Source: Betaproteobacteria bacterium
Lineage (GTDB): Bacteria > Pseudomonadota > Gammaproteobacteria > Burkholderiales > Sulfuricellaceae
Assembly: GCA_021373185.1 (NCBI GenBank)
Contig: JAJFTF010000011.1
Location: forward strand, 1 to 64,000
Length of the DNA stretch: 64,000 nucleotides
Direction: 5' to 3'
Each line of letters starts with the position of its first letter. Within the stretch, counting starts at the first letter, position 1. The translations under genes and the position numbers were made by a program. The notes under the pieces are model-generated. The model was given only the letters and a program-made list of their open reading frames with translations, ran no database searches and had not been told where the DNA came from. This document shows positions 1 to 8,221 of this stretch, piece by piece.

Positions 1-1771
1 TGATTTCCGGCTTGCGCCCGGCAACGCGGTATTTGACCGCATTGCCGATCAGGTTCTGGATCAGCCGCATCATTTCGTCGCGGCTGACGAAAACACGCGG
101 CCAGTCCCCGGTGATTTTTACTTCTGCCTGCGCTTCGGCGATGGCCGGTTGCAGGAACCGCAGCGCCTCGTCGAGCAGCGCACGGCTCTCGACCCATTCC
201 GGCGGTTCGCCTTTGCGACCGACCCGCGAGTATTCGAGCAGCGCCAGCAGCATCTTGTCGAGGCGCTGTGCACCGTCGATGGCGAAGTCGAAGAATTCGC
301 GTTTGTCGCCGTCGAGTTGCCCGGCAAGTCGCTTTTCGAGCAGTTGCAGGTAGCTGGAGATCATGCGCAAGGGCTGGCGCATGTCGTGCGAGATGGCGTA
401 GCTGAACTGTTCCAGTTCGGCGTTGGAGCGCTTGAGTTCCTGTTCCGCCAGCTTGCGCTCGGTGATATCGCGTGCGGCTGCGAAAACGCCTGCCACTTCC
501 CCTTTTTCGTCACGATAAATACTGGCATTGTAAAGCACCTCGGTAACTTTGCCCGAAGCGTGACGGATGGCAAGCGGGTAATCGGTGACTTGCCCCTGCG
601 AAAACACCTGCTGATAACCTGTTCGCGCTTTTTCCGGTTCGGTAAAATAATTGGAAAAATCGCTGCCGATAAGACTGCCGCGCATCTGCCCAGTGACCTT
701 TTCAGTGGCCGAATTGACATCCATGATTTTGCCGTCGGCGCTGATCGTGACCAAAGGGTCGAGACTCGCTTCGATCAGGCTGCGTGCATAAACAGAGGCC
801 GCACGAAGTTGCTCCTCCGCTCGCCGTTGCCGCAATCCGAAACCGATTACCACCAAGCTGAAAATTATTGTTCCAACACTGTATTGCCAGATATGGCGAC
901 GCCATTCGGCGAGATAATCATCCTCGGCAATACCGGCAATAACGATCAGTGGCAAGTCGCCGACCTGCCGGAAACTGACCGTGCGCGCGATCCCATCCAG
1001 GGGAGATTGGGCTTGGTAAACGCCGTATTTTTCTCCCTTCTCGATATAAGGCATGACAGGATGGTTTGGCACTTTTTTTCCCATGTCCTCCACTCTCGGC
1101 GGATAGCGCGCCGCAAGACGAAACTCCTTGTCGTAAAGCGCAACCAGTCCATGTGTGTCCAGATCAAGGGAACGATAGAATTGCTGGAGATACTCCAGAT
1201 TCAATATGACGTTGATGATGCCGGCAAAACTGCCATCCTCAAAATCAAGCCGTCGAGTCAGCACTATCGTCCATTTGCCGGTGGTGCGCGAGACAATCGG
1301 GGGAGACATCACCAGCCCCGCCGCCGCATCGTCTTTGTGCCGTGTAAAATGGTAGCGGTCGGCGATATTGATACGGGGAACCGGATCGAGCGAACTGTAA
1401 ATGTGGTTTCCCATGGCATTGGTTACATGGAGCACGGCCACTTCCGGCATGCTCTCAAGCTGGGATTTCATCAATGTATGGAGTTCCTGCTTCCGCGAAC
1501 CGCTCACGCTACGATCCAGCCGCACATCGCCCGGACGTATATTCCTTTGCACTTCGCGTAACAGCAGATCCGCCTTATGAACAGTCGCCAGAGCATGCTC
1601 ATCCAGCATCCGCGAAATATTTCCCACTTCTGCCTGAGCGTGATGGTTAGCGTCCCGATATTCGTTGGTGAGGCTCAACACCATCAGGGCAATGATCCCT
1701 GCCAAGCCGGCGAAACCGGAAAACAACGCCAGGCCGGAAAAACGGCTGTACGTGGAGGATGCGTTCTTCAA
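1..1771 (-). CDS. Membrane sensor histidine kinase with PAS domain (partial, C-terminus beyond left edge)
   Basis: This gene reads leftward off the window, so its ATP-binding end is missing. Translation from a TTG at 1771 (AGAGA about 8 bases upstream, in-frame stop a little further up) gives about 590 residues. A first membrane helix lies near residues 10-31. An extracytoplasmic Cache-like sensor follows, then a second helix near 295-312, a PAS domain (about 330-455) ending in the usual DITER motif, and a HisKA domain with H-box YAISHDMRQPLR. The start of the N-box (NLIGNAVKY) is visible at the very edge. The protein should sense a periplasmic ligand and autophosphorylate on the H-box histidine. 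No partner regulator is visible, and it may lie outside the window. The long open frame on the opposite strand is a shadow. Confidence 0.85.
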   Translation of the reverse strand, partial: MKNASSTYSRFSGLALFSGFAGLAGIIALMVLSLTNEYRDANHHAQAEVGNISRMLDEHALATVHKADLLLREVQRNIRPGDVRLDRSVSGSRKQELHTLMKSQLESMPEVAVLHVTNAMGNHIYSSLDPVPRINIADRYHFTRHKDDAAAGLVMSPPIVSRTTGKWTIVLTRRLDFEDGSFAGIINVILNLEYLQQFYRSLDLDTHGLVALYDKEFRLAARYPPRVEDMGKKVPNHPVMPYIEKGEKYGVYQAQSPLDGIARTVSFRQVGDLPLIVIAGIAEDDYLAEWRRHIWQYSVGTIIFSLVVIGFGLRQRRAEEQLRAASVYARSLIEASLDPLVTISADGKIMDVNSATEKVTGQMRGSLIGSDFSNYFTEPEKARTGYQQVFSQGQVTDYPLAIRHASGKVTEVLYNASIYRDEKGEVAGVFAAARDITERKLAEQELKRSNAELEQFSYAISHDMRQPLRMISSYLQLLEKRLAGQLDGDKREFFDFAIDGAQRLDKMLLALLEYSRVGRKGEPPEWVESRALLDEALRFLQPAIAEAQAEVKITGDWPRVFVSRDEMMRLIQNLIGNAVKYRVAGRKPEI

Positions 1772-2024
1772 TGTAAATTCTCTACAATGGGTGCAGATTA
1801 CCGCTGAAATGATATCTCAGCAGATCCAAGTATCCAGTATAGTTGGGCGGGGCCTAGAGTGCCCGATGATTTTTTCGGGATGGTCGGCAACCAAACTCAA
1901 TTCAAACGTGCCATCACCTCATGCTTCGTCGAAGATGTAACTTTTTCCCGTTTCCCCCCGAATGAACATGCAAAGAGGGCGGTTCATCGCCGTACTATAC
2001 TCAATCTTTGTGAGGTGGAAAATC

Positions 2025-2519
2025 ATGGACAGACGCAAATTCATCCAATTGACGGCAAGCGGGACGGGCCTGCTGGCATTGCCGAAATTCTTCATGCCAG
2101 ATCGGGCAATGGCAACGGAGCGCATCGAAAAGATCAACCGAACCGATGCCGAATGGAAAAAACTGCTGACGCCGACGCAGTATGACATCCTGCGCCAGGA
2201 AGGCACTGAACCGGCTTTCACCAGCCCGCTCAACCACGAAAAACGCAGCGGCCTGTTTGCCTGCACCGCCTGCGGGCTGCCGCTGTTCCCTTCCCGATTC
2301 AAGTTCGACAGCGGCACCGGCTGGCCGAGTTTTTATGATGTTCTGCCCGGCCATGTCGAAACCAGAACCGACCACAAGCTGCTGATGCCGCGCACCGAAT
2401 ACCATTGCGCGCGCTGCGGCGGCCACCACGGCCATGTGTTCGACGATGGGCCGAAGCCCACCGGGCTGAGGTATTGCAATAACGGCGTGGTGTTGAAATT
2501 TATCGCGGACAAGACATAA
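2025..2519 (+). CDS. msrB: Peptide-methionine (R)-S-oxide reductase MsrB, exported
   Basis: MsrB reduces the R epimer of methionine sulfoxide in proteins. The 164-residue product has two zinc-binding CxxC pairs (C80/C83 and C128/C131) and the catalytic cysteine C151 in an RYCNN motif. The N-terminus begins MDRRKFIQL, a twin-arginine-like motif followed by a short hydrophobic stretch, so export through the Tat pathway is likely. I chose the ATG at 2025 over an in-frame ATG at 1962 because GAGGTGG sits 6 bases upstream and because this start puts the twin arginines at the terminus. A TATACT box at 1996-2001 could be the -10 element. It is followed co-directionally by a DipZ-like electron carrier and msrA, which suggests a periplasmic protein repair set. 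Confidence 0.93.
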   Translation: MDRRKFIQLTASGTGLLALPKFFMPDRAMATERIEKINRTDAEWKKLLTPTQYDILRQEGTEPAFTSPLNHEKRSGLFACTACGLPLFPSRFKFDSGTGWPSFYDVLPGHVETRTDHKLLMPRTEYHCARCGGHHGHVFDDGPKPTGLRYCNNGVVLKFIADKT

Positions 2520-2532
2520 AAACCAAGGCCCA

Positions 2533-2652
2533 TTAACCGCAAAGACGCGAAGGCGCAAAGGAAATGGGGTAAGCAGGGAGGGGCGGCTTTATCGCCCAAC
2601 AATGTATTTTGACCTGAAACGCGTTACTTTGCGTCTTGGCGCCTTTGCGGTT
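2533..2652. repeat. Intergenic inverted-repeat element, family A copy 1
   Basis: The left arm (2533-2560, TTAACCGCAAAGACGCGAAG...) is mirrored by a right arm at 2627-2652 (...GGCGCCTTTGCGGTT). Each arm is made of degenerate units of about 8 bases resembling CGCAAAGA. It fills the gap between msrB and the DipZ gene. Two further copies occur at 13018 and 13943. Confidence 0.8.
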
Positions 2653-2675
2653 CAGATCTTTTTAAAGGCAAGCAC

Positions 2676-4325
2676 ATGATCATCGATATCGGATTGGCGT
2701 TTCTCGAAGGGCTGGCGCTGATCGTCTCGCCCTGCATCCTGCCGGTGTTGCCGCTGGTGCTGGCAGCTTCGGTCGAGGGCGGCAGGCGCAGGCCTTACGG
2801 CATCATCATCGGTTTCGTGCTGGCGTTCAGCCTGTTCGCCATCGTGGCGCGCAAACTGGTGGCGCTGCTGGGCATCGACCTCGACATAATCAAGGACGCT
2901 TCGCTGATGCTGCTCGCCCTGTTTGGCCTGATCCTGCTGTCGTCGAAGCTGTCGGACAAATTCAGCGCGATGACGCAGGGCGCGGCCAATTTCGGCAACC
3001 AGCTCGCCTCGCGCGGCGGCGAGGGACTGCTCAGCGGCGTCCTGATCGGCGCGCTGATCGGGCTGGTGTGGACGCCTTGCGCCGGGCCGATTCTGGCCGC
3101 CGTGCTGGTGCAGGTGATCCGCCAGCAGACCGATTTTGCCGGCAACCTGCTCATCGTTTCGTTCGCCATCGGCGCGGGCGTGCCGATGCTCATCATTGCG
3201 CTGACCGGCAGGAAAATCATGGGCAAACTGGGTTTCCTAAGCCGCCATGCCGAGGCGGTGCGCAAGGGGTTCGGCGTGCTGATCCTGCTGTCGGTGGCTT
3301 ACATCGCTTCCGGCGTGGATGTGCAATCCCTGCTGACTCGCACCGCCCCGGTCAGGCAGGCTGCAACCACCGGCCAACCGGTATTTCAAGGAGGGCTGGA
3401 CAAACCTTATGCCGCGCCGGAATTCGCCGGCATCGAGGCATGGCTCAACGCTCCGCCGCTCACCATGCAGAGCCTGAAAGGCAAGGTCGTGCTGGTTGAT
3501 TTCTGGACGTATTCCTGCATCAACTGCGTGCGCACGCTGCCCTACATCACCGATTGGGATCGGAAATACCGCGACATGGGGCTGGTGATTGTCGGCGTGC
3601 ATTCGCCGGAGTTCGAATTCGAGAAAAAAATCGGCAACGTCAAGGCGGCGATTGCGCAGCACGGCATCGGTTATCCGGTGGCGCTGGACAATCGGCTGGC
3701 CACCTGGGTGAACTTCGATAACCGCTACTGGCCGGCGCATTACCTCATCGACCGGGATGGAAAAGTGGTCTATACGCATTTTGGCGAGGGCGAATATGCT
3801 GTGACGGAGAACAATATCCGCTACCTGCTCGGCCTGAAAAACCAGGCCGATACCGCCAAGGCGGAGGCGCCCGCCTTCCTGCCCGGACAAACGCCAGAAA
3901 CCTATCTCGGCTATGGCCGGGCGGATAGCTTCGGCGGCAATGAAAAAGTCGTGCCTGACGCCCAAGGCGTATTCCGCTTTCCCCCTTCACTCGCCGGAAG
4001 CGAATGGGCTTTGAATGGAAAATGGAAGGTGGCAGCGGAAAAAATCGTCGCGGGTGAAAAAGGTGCTGCGCTACGCCTAAATTTCAAGGCGCGCAAAGTA
4101 TTCCTGGTGCTGGGCACGGCCAGCGGCCAACCGGCACATGCCAGCCTCAAGCTGAACGGCAAGGAAGTCGGCGGCGATGCGGGCAAGGATGCACCCTCAG
4201 GCAGGCTGACCGTCGAACGCAACACGCTCTACGAACTGATCGATCAGAAACAGATCAAAGATGGTGTGATTGAAATCCAGTCAGACTCTCCGGGCCTGGA
4301 GGCCTATGCATTCACGTTCGGATAG
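2676..4325 (+). CDS. dipZ: DipZ-like thiol:disulfide interchange protein (CcdA-type membrane domain + thioredoxin domain)
   Basis: The 549-residue product fuses a CcdA/DsbD-like membrane domain (residues 1 to about 215, cysteines C20 in SPCILP and C135 in WTPCAGP) to a TlpA/AhpC-type thioredoxin domain with a CINC active site at 281-284. A beta-rich C-terminal domain (about 400-549) follows, as in mycobacterial DipZ. Proteins of this type pass electrons from cytoplasmic thioredoxin across the membrane to extracytoplasmic thiol enzymes. RBS AAAGG lies before the ATG. It sits between exported msrB and exported msrA, so I infer that it re-reduces those two enzymes. That is an inference from position; a role in cytochrome c or disulfide maturation is the alternative. 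Confidence 0.88.
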   Translation: MIIDIGLAFLEGLALIVSPCILPVLPLVLAASVEGGRRRPYGIIIGFVLAFSLFAIVARKLVALLGIDLDIIKDASLMLLALFGLILLSSKLSDKFSAMTQGAANFGNQLASRGGEGLLSGVLIGALIGLVWTPCAGPILAAVLVQVIRQQTDFAGNLLIVSFAIGAGVPMLIIALTGRKIMGKLGFLSRHAEAVRKGFGVLILLSVAYIASGVDVQSLLTRTAPVRQAATTGQPVFQGGLDKPYAAPEFAGIEAWLNAPPLTMQSLKGKVVLVDFWTYSCINCVRTLPYITDWDRKYRDMGLVIVGVHSPEFEFEKKIGNVKAAIAQHGIGYPVALDNRLATWVNFDNRYWPAHYLIDRDGKVVYTHFGEGEYAVTENNIRYLLGLKNQADTAKAEAPAFLPGQTPETYLGYGRADSFGGNEKVVPDAQGVFRFPPSLAGSEWALNGKWKVAAEKIVAGEKGAALRLNFKARKVFLVLGTASGQPAHASLKLNGKEVGGDAGKDAPSGRLTVERNTLYELIDQKQIKDGVIEIQSDSPGLEAYAFTFG

Positions 4326-4351
4326 CCTGCTCCTTGAAAAGGACAACAGCC

Positions 4352-5053
4352 ATGCATTCACATTCCAGACAACATGTTTTCAGGGCGCTGGCCAGAACAC
4401 TGACCGGGCTGGCGGCGTTGCCATTTTTTCTGCACGGACAAGCGCTGGCCGAGGGGCAGACTTCCCCCTTGCCGAACCCCGTTATGGATCAGTCCATCGC
4501 AAAAAATCCGGCGAATCAATCCGCGATATTTGCCGGCGGCTGTTTCTGGGGCGTGCAGGCGGTGTTCCAGCATGTGAAGGGCGTCGTTTCGGCGACTTCC
4601 GGCTATGCCGGCGGAACCAAGGGCACGGCAAAATATCCGTTGGTGAGCAGCGGAACTACCGGCCATGCGGAAGCGGTCAAGGTAGTCTACGACCCGGCCA
4701 GAGTCAGCTACGGGCAATTGCTGAAAGTCTTCTTTTCCGTCGCTCACAACCCGACGCAGTTGAACCGCCAAGGGCCGGACGCCGGCACGCAATATCGTTC
4801 CGAAATATTCGTGGCCACCTCGGAGCAGAAGAAAATCGCCGAAGCTTATATCGGCCAGCTTGTTGCCGCCAGGGTTTATCCTGAAAAAATCGTCACGCGG
4901 GTTTCGTCTCCGACCGAATTTTACCCGGCTGAGGCCTATCACCAGAACTATGCGACGTTGCACCCCGACGAGCCTTACATCGCCATTAACGACCTGCCCA
5001 AGCTCGATCACCTGAAAATCCAGTTCCCGGAACTTTACAAACAGGCTGAATAA
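4352..5053 (+). CDS. msrA: Peptide-methionine (S)-S-oxide reductase MsrA, exported
   Basis: MsrA reduces the S epimer of methionine sulfoxide. The protein has 233 residues, with the catalytic motif GGCFWG (nucleophile C64) and the family's long core to about residue 225. A basic N-terminus, a hydrophobic core (LTGLAALPFFL) and an ALA-EG cleavage-like site near residue 33 indicate a Sec signal peptide, so the enzyme should act in the periplasm. I prefer the ATG at 4352, which has AAAAGGA 8 bases upstream, over a TTG at 4334. It follows the DipZ gene by 26 bases and is probably in the same transcript as msrB and dipZ. Confidence 0.93.
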   Translation: MHSHSRQHVFRALARTLTGLAALPFFLHGQALAEGQTSPLPNPVMDQSIAKNPANQSAIFAGGCFWGVQAVFQHVKGVVSATSGYAGGTKGTAKYPLVSSGTTGHAEAVKVVYDPARVSYGQLLKVFFSVAHNPTQLNRQGPDAGTQYRSEIFVATSEQKKIAEAYIGQLVAARVYPEKIVTRVSSPTEFYPAEAYHQNYATLHPDEPYIAINDLPKLDHLKIQFPELYKQAE

Positions 5054-5154
5054 TCTCGATGACATTCAAATGGCGCGCTATGATTACCCTGAGTGGCTGG
5101 TTTTGAAGCTTGAAATAATCGACGATGGCTGTGATGCAGAAAGAACATATAACA

Positions 5155-5871
5155 ATGAAAATTTCAGATCCCCTGGCAAACGCCCTCTGCGACGAACGCA
5201 ATATCTACGAGAGCCTTCTTCCGCTTGAAGGCGCGCACGTCCTGGAGTTGGGATGCGGCAAAGCCGACAAGACGCGCGCAATCGCTCAGACCGGTATTGC
5301 TTCGATGACGGCCCTCGAGGTGGATCGGATTCAACATGCGAAAAACCTGCAGATTACCGGCCTGCCCAAAGTCAGCTTTTGCCTCGGCGGCGCGGAAGCG
5401 ATCCCGGTCCAGGGCGAACAGTTCGACATCGTACTCATGTTCAAGTCGCTGCACCATGTACCGCTCGACGTGATGAACAAGGCAATGGCCGAGATCTGGC
5501 GGGTGTTGAAGCCCGGCGGACTGGCTTATCTGTCCGAGCCGGTCTATGCGGGAGATTTCAACGACATCTTGCGCATGTTTCACGACGAGAAGATGGTGCG
5601 CGAAGCCGCTTTTGACGCAGTTGCCCGCGCCGTACAGATTGGCATGTTCGATCTCGTCGAGCAGAAGTTTTTCAATACGCCGGGGCACTTCGACAGCTTC
5701 GAGCAATTCGAGGAGCGCATACTGAAGGTGACCCACTCCGACCACCGGCTTGCACCCGAGCTTTACCAGGCGGTGAAAGACAAGTTCATGCGCCACATGA
5801 CAACGCAAGGTGCGGATTTCATCAACCCGGTTCGCGTCGATCTGTTGCGCAAGAAACCAGCCGGCCAATAG
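5155..5871 (+). CDS. Class I SAM-dependent methyltransferase
   Basis: The product (238 residues) has a Rossmann-type methyltransferase core. Motif I is VLELGCGKADKT near residues 28-39, the acidic residue after strand 2 is in TALEVD, and the later motif FDIVLMFKSLHHV is followed by LKPGGLAYLSEP, typical of the Methyltransf_11 family. The substrate cannot be told from sequence. Start choice is uncertain: ATG at 5125 is in frame, but the ATG at 5155 has a purine-rich AGAAAGAA about 10 bases upstream. It stands about 100 bases after msrA and 34 bases before the glutathione S-transferase gene, and may be cotranscribed with the latter. Confidence 0.8.
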   Translation: MKISDPLANALCDERNIYESLLPLEGAHVLELGCGKADKTRAIAQTGIASMTALEVDRIQHAKNLQITGLPKVSFCLGGAEAIPVQGEQFDIVLMFKSLHHVPLDVMNKAMAEIWRVLKPGGLAYLSEPVYAGDFNDILRMFHDEKMVREAAFDAVARAVQIGMFDLVEQKFFNTPGHFDSFEQFEERILKVTHSDHRLAPELYQAVKDKFMRHMTTQGADFINPVRVDLLRKKPAGQ

Positions 5872-5905
5872 CGTCTGTATTGCCGTTAATTCAGGAGAAT
5901 ACGCC

Positions 5906-6580
5906 ATGCCCAAACTTCATCTGGTCGGCCATGCCATCTGCCCCTATGCGCAACGAGCGGCAATCGCCCTGCTCGAAAAAAATGCGCCGTTCGAGCGCAC
6001 CAACATCGACTTCGACCACAAACCCGACTGGTTCGACCGGATTTCACCGCTCGGCAAGGTGCCGCTCTTGCAGGTCGATGACGAGGTGATTTTTGAATCC
6101 GCCGTGATTTGCGAATACCTGGACGAAACCATAGAACCACGCCTGCATCCGGCAGACCCGCTGGCACGCGCCAAGCACCGGGCATGGATCGAATTTGCCT
6201 CGGCCATCCTGGTCACCCTGTGGGATTTCAACACCGCACCCGATGCGGCAACACTCGAAGCCAAACGCAAGGAACTGAAAATGCGCTTCGAAACGGTGGA
6301 AAACGCCCTGAAAGCGGGCCCCTACTTCGCGGGGGGAAAATTCTCGCTGGTCGATGCAGCCTTCGGGCCGATCTTCCGCTACTTCGACGTCTACGATGGC
6401 ATTGCCGACTTCGGCGTTTTCGCCGACACGCCCAAGGTACGCGCCTGGCGGCAGGCGCTGGCGGCACGTCCCTCGGTCAGGAATGCCGTCACTGCCGACT
6501 ACCCGCAAAAGCTCATCGGTTTCATCAAGTCGCGCAACTCGGAGATGACGCGGCGTGTGACGGCAGCCCAGGAAGCTTAA
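5906..6580 (+). CDS. Glutathione S-transferase family protein
   Basis: The 224-residue product has an N-terminal thioredoxin-like GST domain (HLVGHAICPYAQRAA, then KVPLLQVDDEVIFESAVICEYLDE, the cis-proline and ES glutathione-contact motif). An all-helical C-terminal domain follows (about residues 90-210). The CPYAQ motif near residues 12-16 resembles Omega/Beta-type or DHAR-like GSTs that use cysteine. It probably conjugates or reduces electrophiles or mixed disulfides in the cytoplasm. The start is fixed by CAGGAG 8 bases upstream of the ATG. It lies between the methyltransferase and the promoter of the MarR operon, and no terminator is visible between them. Confidence 0.88.
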   Translation: MPKLHLVGHAICPYAQRAAIALLEKNAPFERTNIDFDHKPDWFDRISPLGKVPLLQVDDEVIFESAVICEYLDETIEPRLHPADPLARAKHRAWIEFASAILVTLWDFNTAPDAATLEAKRKELKMRFETVENALKAGPYFAGGKFSLVDAAFGPIFRYFDVYDGIADFGVFADTPKVRAWRQALAARPSVRNAVTADYPQKLIGFIKSRNSEMTRRVTAAQEA

Positions 6581-6594
6581 ATGACACAGCGGTC

Positions 6595-6640
6595 TTGACA
6601 ATTCATTTTCATCGTATCAATATAGTTCTAACTAGAACTA
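6595..6640 (+). promoter_or_regulatory. Promoter and palindromic operator of the MarR-b561-yceI operon
   Basis: A perfect TTGACA (6595-6600) is followed after 17 bases by CAATAT (6618-6623). Overlapping the expected transcription start is a perfect 8-base inverted repeat, TAGTTCTA-AC-TAGAACTA (6623-6640). Placement over the start point and the following MarR gene suggest autorepression. Confidence 0.7.
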
Positions 6641-6653
6641 ATTGTACCGATTT

Positions 6654-7100
6654 ATGCCCCTCACTCATTTTTTACCGGCACTGCGCGAACTGGCCAGCAC
6701 CTATCAGGCTTTTGAGGCCCATTCGGCCACGCATATCCGCACCCTGGACCTGACGCCGGCGCAGTTCGACATCATCGCCACGCTGGGCAATACGCCGGGG
6801 ATGCCGCTCAAGGAACTGGGCGAAAAATCGCTGATTACCAAAGGCACGCTGACCGGCGTGGTCGACCGCCTGACCGACAAGAAGCTGGTGCGGCGCGTAG
6901 CCTCTCCCAGCGATGGCCGCAGCCAGATCGTGCAGTTGACCAAAAAGGGCGAAGCAATGTTTGAACGCATCTTTCCCGAACACCTCACCCATCTGGAACG
7001 CGCCTTCGGCCAGCTTTCGGCGAATGAATTAAGCACCCTGGAAATCACCCTGCGCCGGCTGCGCGAAGCATTCCTGGCCGAACGCGCCGGAAAGGCATGA
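6654..7100 (+). CDS. MarR family transcriptional regulator
   Basis: The protein has 148 residues, with a winged helix-turn-helix (about 35-105): LTPAQFDIIATLGNTPGMPLKEL, then ITKGTLTGVVDRL as recognition helix and DGRSQIVQLTKKG as wing. Dimerisation helices lie at both ends. MarR proteins repress nearby genes until bound by a ligand or oxidised. No redox cysteine of the OhrR type is seen. The ATG at 6654 gives a leader of about 25 bases from the predicted start; a TTG at 6642 is also in frame. The stop overlaps the start region of the cytochrome b561 gene, so MarR, b561 and yceI genes are probably one operon under the palindrome at 6623-6640. Confidence 0.9.
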   Translation: MPLTHFLPALRELASTYQAFEAHSATHIRTLDLTPAQFDIIATLGNTPGMPLKELGEKSLITKGTLTGVVDRLTDKKLVRRVASPSDGRSQIVQLTKKGEAMFERIFPEHLTHLERAFGQLSANELSTLEITLRRLREAFLAERAGKA

Positions 7101-7102
7101 GC

Positions 7103-7651
7103 ATGGCGACGACTCGCTACACTACCACGGCCATCGCTCTGCACTGGCTGGTGGCGCTCCTCATTTTCGCCGCATTCCCGCTCGGCCTCATCATGAGCGA
7201 TATGCCGCTCTCGCCGCTCAAGCTCAAACTGATCAGCTACCACAAGTGGCTCGGCGTGACTGTCTTCCTGCTGGTCTTAGCACGGCTGGCATGGCGTGCC
7301 GTCCACACCCCGCCGCCGCTACCGGAGACCATCCCGGCGTGGCAGCGTAGCGCCGCGCAAGCCCTGCACTACTTGCTTTACCTGCTGCTGTTCGCCATTC
7401 CGCTCAGCGGCTGGCTGATGAGTTCGGCCAAGGGTTTCCAGACCGTTTATCTGGGCGTGCTGCCGCTGCCCGACTTGATCGGCAAGGACAAGGCGCTGGG
7501 CGATGCGCTTAGGGAAGTGCACGAAATGCTGAATTTCGGCCTGCTGGCGCTGCTATTCGGCCACATTGCCGCCGCGCTCAAGCATCAGTTTATCGACCGC
7601 AACGGCGTCCTCGCCCGGATGCTGCCTTTCCTCGACAAGGAGCCATCATGA
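7103..7651 (+). CDS. Cytochrome b561-type di-haem membrane protein (YceJ-like)
   Basis: The 182-residue protein has four membrane helices (about 13-33, 48-66, 88-108, 140-160) with paired histidines in the helices (ALHWLV, SYHKWLG, EVHEMLNF, GHIAAALKH), the pattern of prokaryotic cytochrome b561 that binds two b haems. It probably moves electrons between quinone and a periplasmic acceptor such as superoxide. CGGAAAGG lies 7 bases before the ATG at 7103, which I prefer to the ATG at 7097 that overlaps the marR stop. The next gene, yceI, starts inside its last codons. A b561-yceI pairing is common in proteobacteria, and YceI proteins bind polyisoprenoids such as ubiquinone. Confidence 0.9.
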   Translation: MATTRYTTTAIALHWLVALLIFAAFPLGLIMSDMPLSPLKLKLISYHKWLGVTVFLLVLARLAWRAVHTPPPLPETIPAWQRSAAQALHYLLYLLLFAIPLSGWLMSSAKGFQTVYLGVLPLPDLIGKDKALGDALREVHEMLNFGLLALLFGHIAAALKHQFIDRNGVLARMLPFLDKEPS

Positions 7652-8196
7652 TGATCCGCCTGCTCACTGCCCTAGCCCTGCTGGCATGCGGCACGGCCAA
7701 TGCCGCCGAATTCGGCGCCCTGCAAGCGGACAAAAGCACCCTCGCATTCGTCTCGAAACAGATGGGCGTGCCCGTCGAAGGCGCTTTCAGGAAATTCACC
7801 GCGCAAATTCGCATCGACCCGGCCAGACCGGAAGCCGGCCATGCCAGGATCGACATCGATCTGGCCGGCAGCGATGCCGGCAGCGCGGAAGCCAACGATG
7901 AGGTCAAGGGAAAAAGCTGGTTCAACGTACGCGAGTTCCCCACCGCCAGCTTTGTCTCAAGCTCCGTCAAGACGCTCGGCGGCGGTCGCTTCGAAGCCAG
8001 CGGCAAAATGACGATCAAGGGCAAATCCCTTGAAATGCGCGCCCCCTTTACCCTCAGACAAGAGAGAGGCGCCCTGATTCTGGACGGAACCTTTCCGCTT
8101 AAACGCCTCGATTACGGCATCGGTTCCGGCGTATGGGGAGACACCTCGGTGGTCGCCGACGAAGTCCAGATCAAGTTTCATTTCACTTTAAAGTAG
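7648..8196 (+). CDS. YceI family periplasmic protein (copy 1)
   Basis: The 182-residue YceI-like lipocalin-fold protein has a signal peptide (MMIRLLTALALLACGTANAAE, cleavage near residue 20). The family binds isoprenoid lipids in a beta-barrel. Core motifs seen are GVPVEGAFRKF, then ARIDIDLAGSDAGSAEANDEVKGKSWFNV and FPTASFVSSSV, then GKMTIKGKSLEM and LDYGIGSGVWGDTSVV, all typical of YceI. RBS AAGGAG sits 5 bases upstream; the ATG overlaps the b561 stop by 4 bases, so translation is probably coupled. A second YceI gene follows 25 bases later and differs in sequence, so the pair looks like an old duplication rather than a recent one. Confidence 0.92.
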   Translation: MMIRLLTALALLACGTANAAEFGALQADKSTLAFVSKQMGVPVEGAFRKFTAQIRIDPARPEAGHARIDIDLAGSDAGSAEANDEVKGKSWFNVREFPTASFVSSSVKTLGGGRFEASGKMTIKGKSLEMRAPFTLRQERGALILDGTFPLKRLDYGIGSGVWGDTSVVADEVQIKFHFTLK

Positions 8197-8221
8197 TCCA
8201 ACCCCATTCAAGGAGAACACC

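Noticed and set aside
149..1561. Long plus-strand open frame (470 codons)
   Set aside because: It is antisense to the sensor kinase, whose H-box, PAS and membrane segments read clearly on the minus strand. Its translation has no family features.
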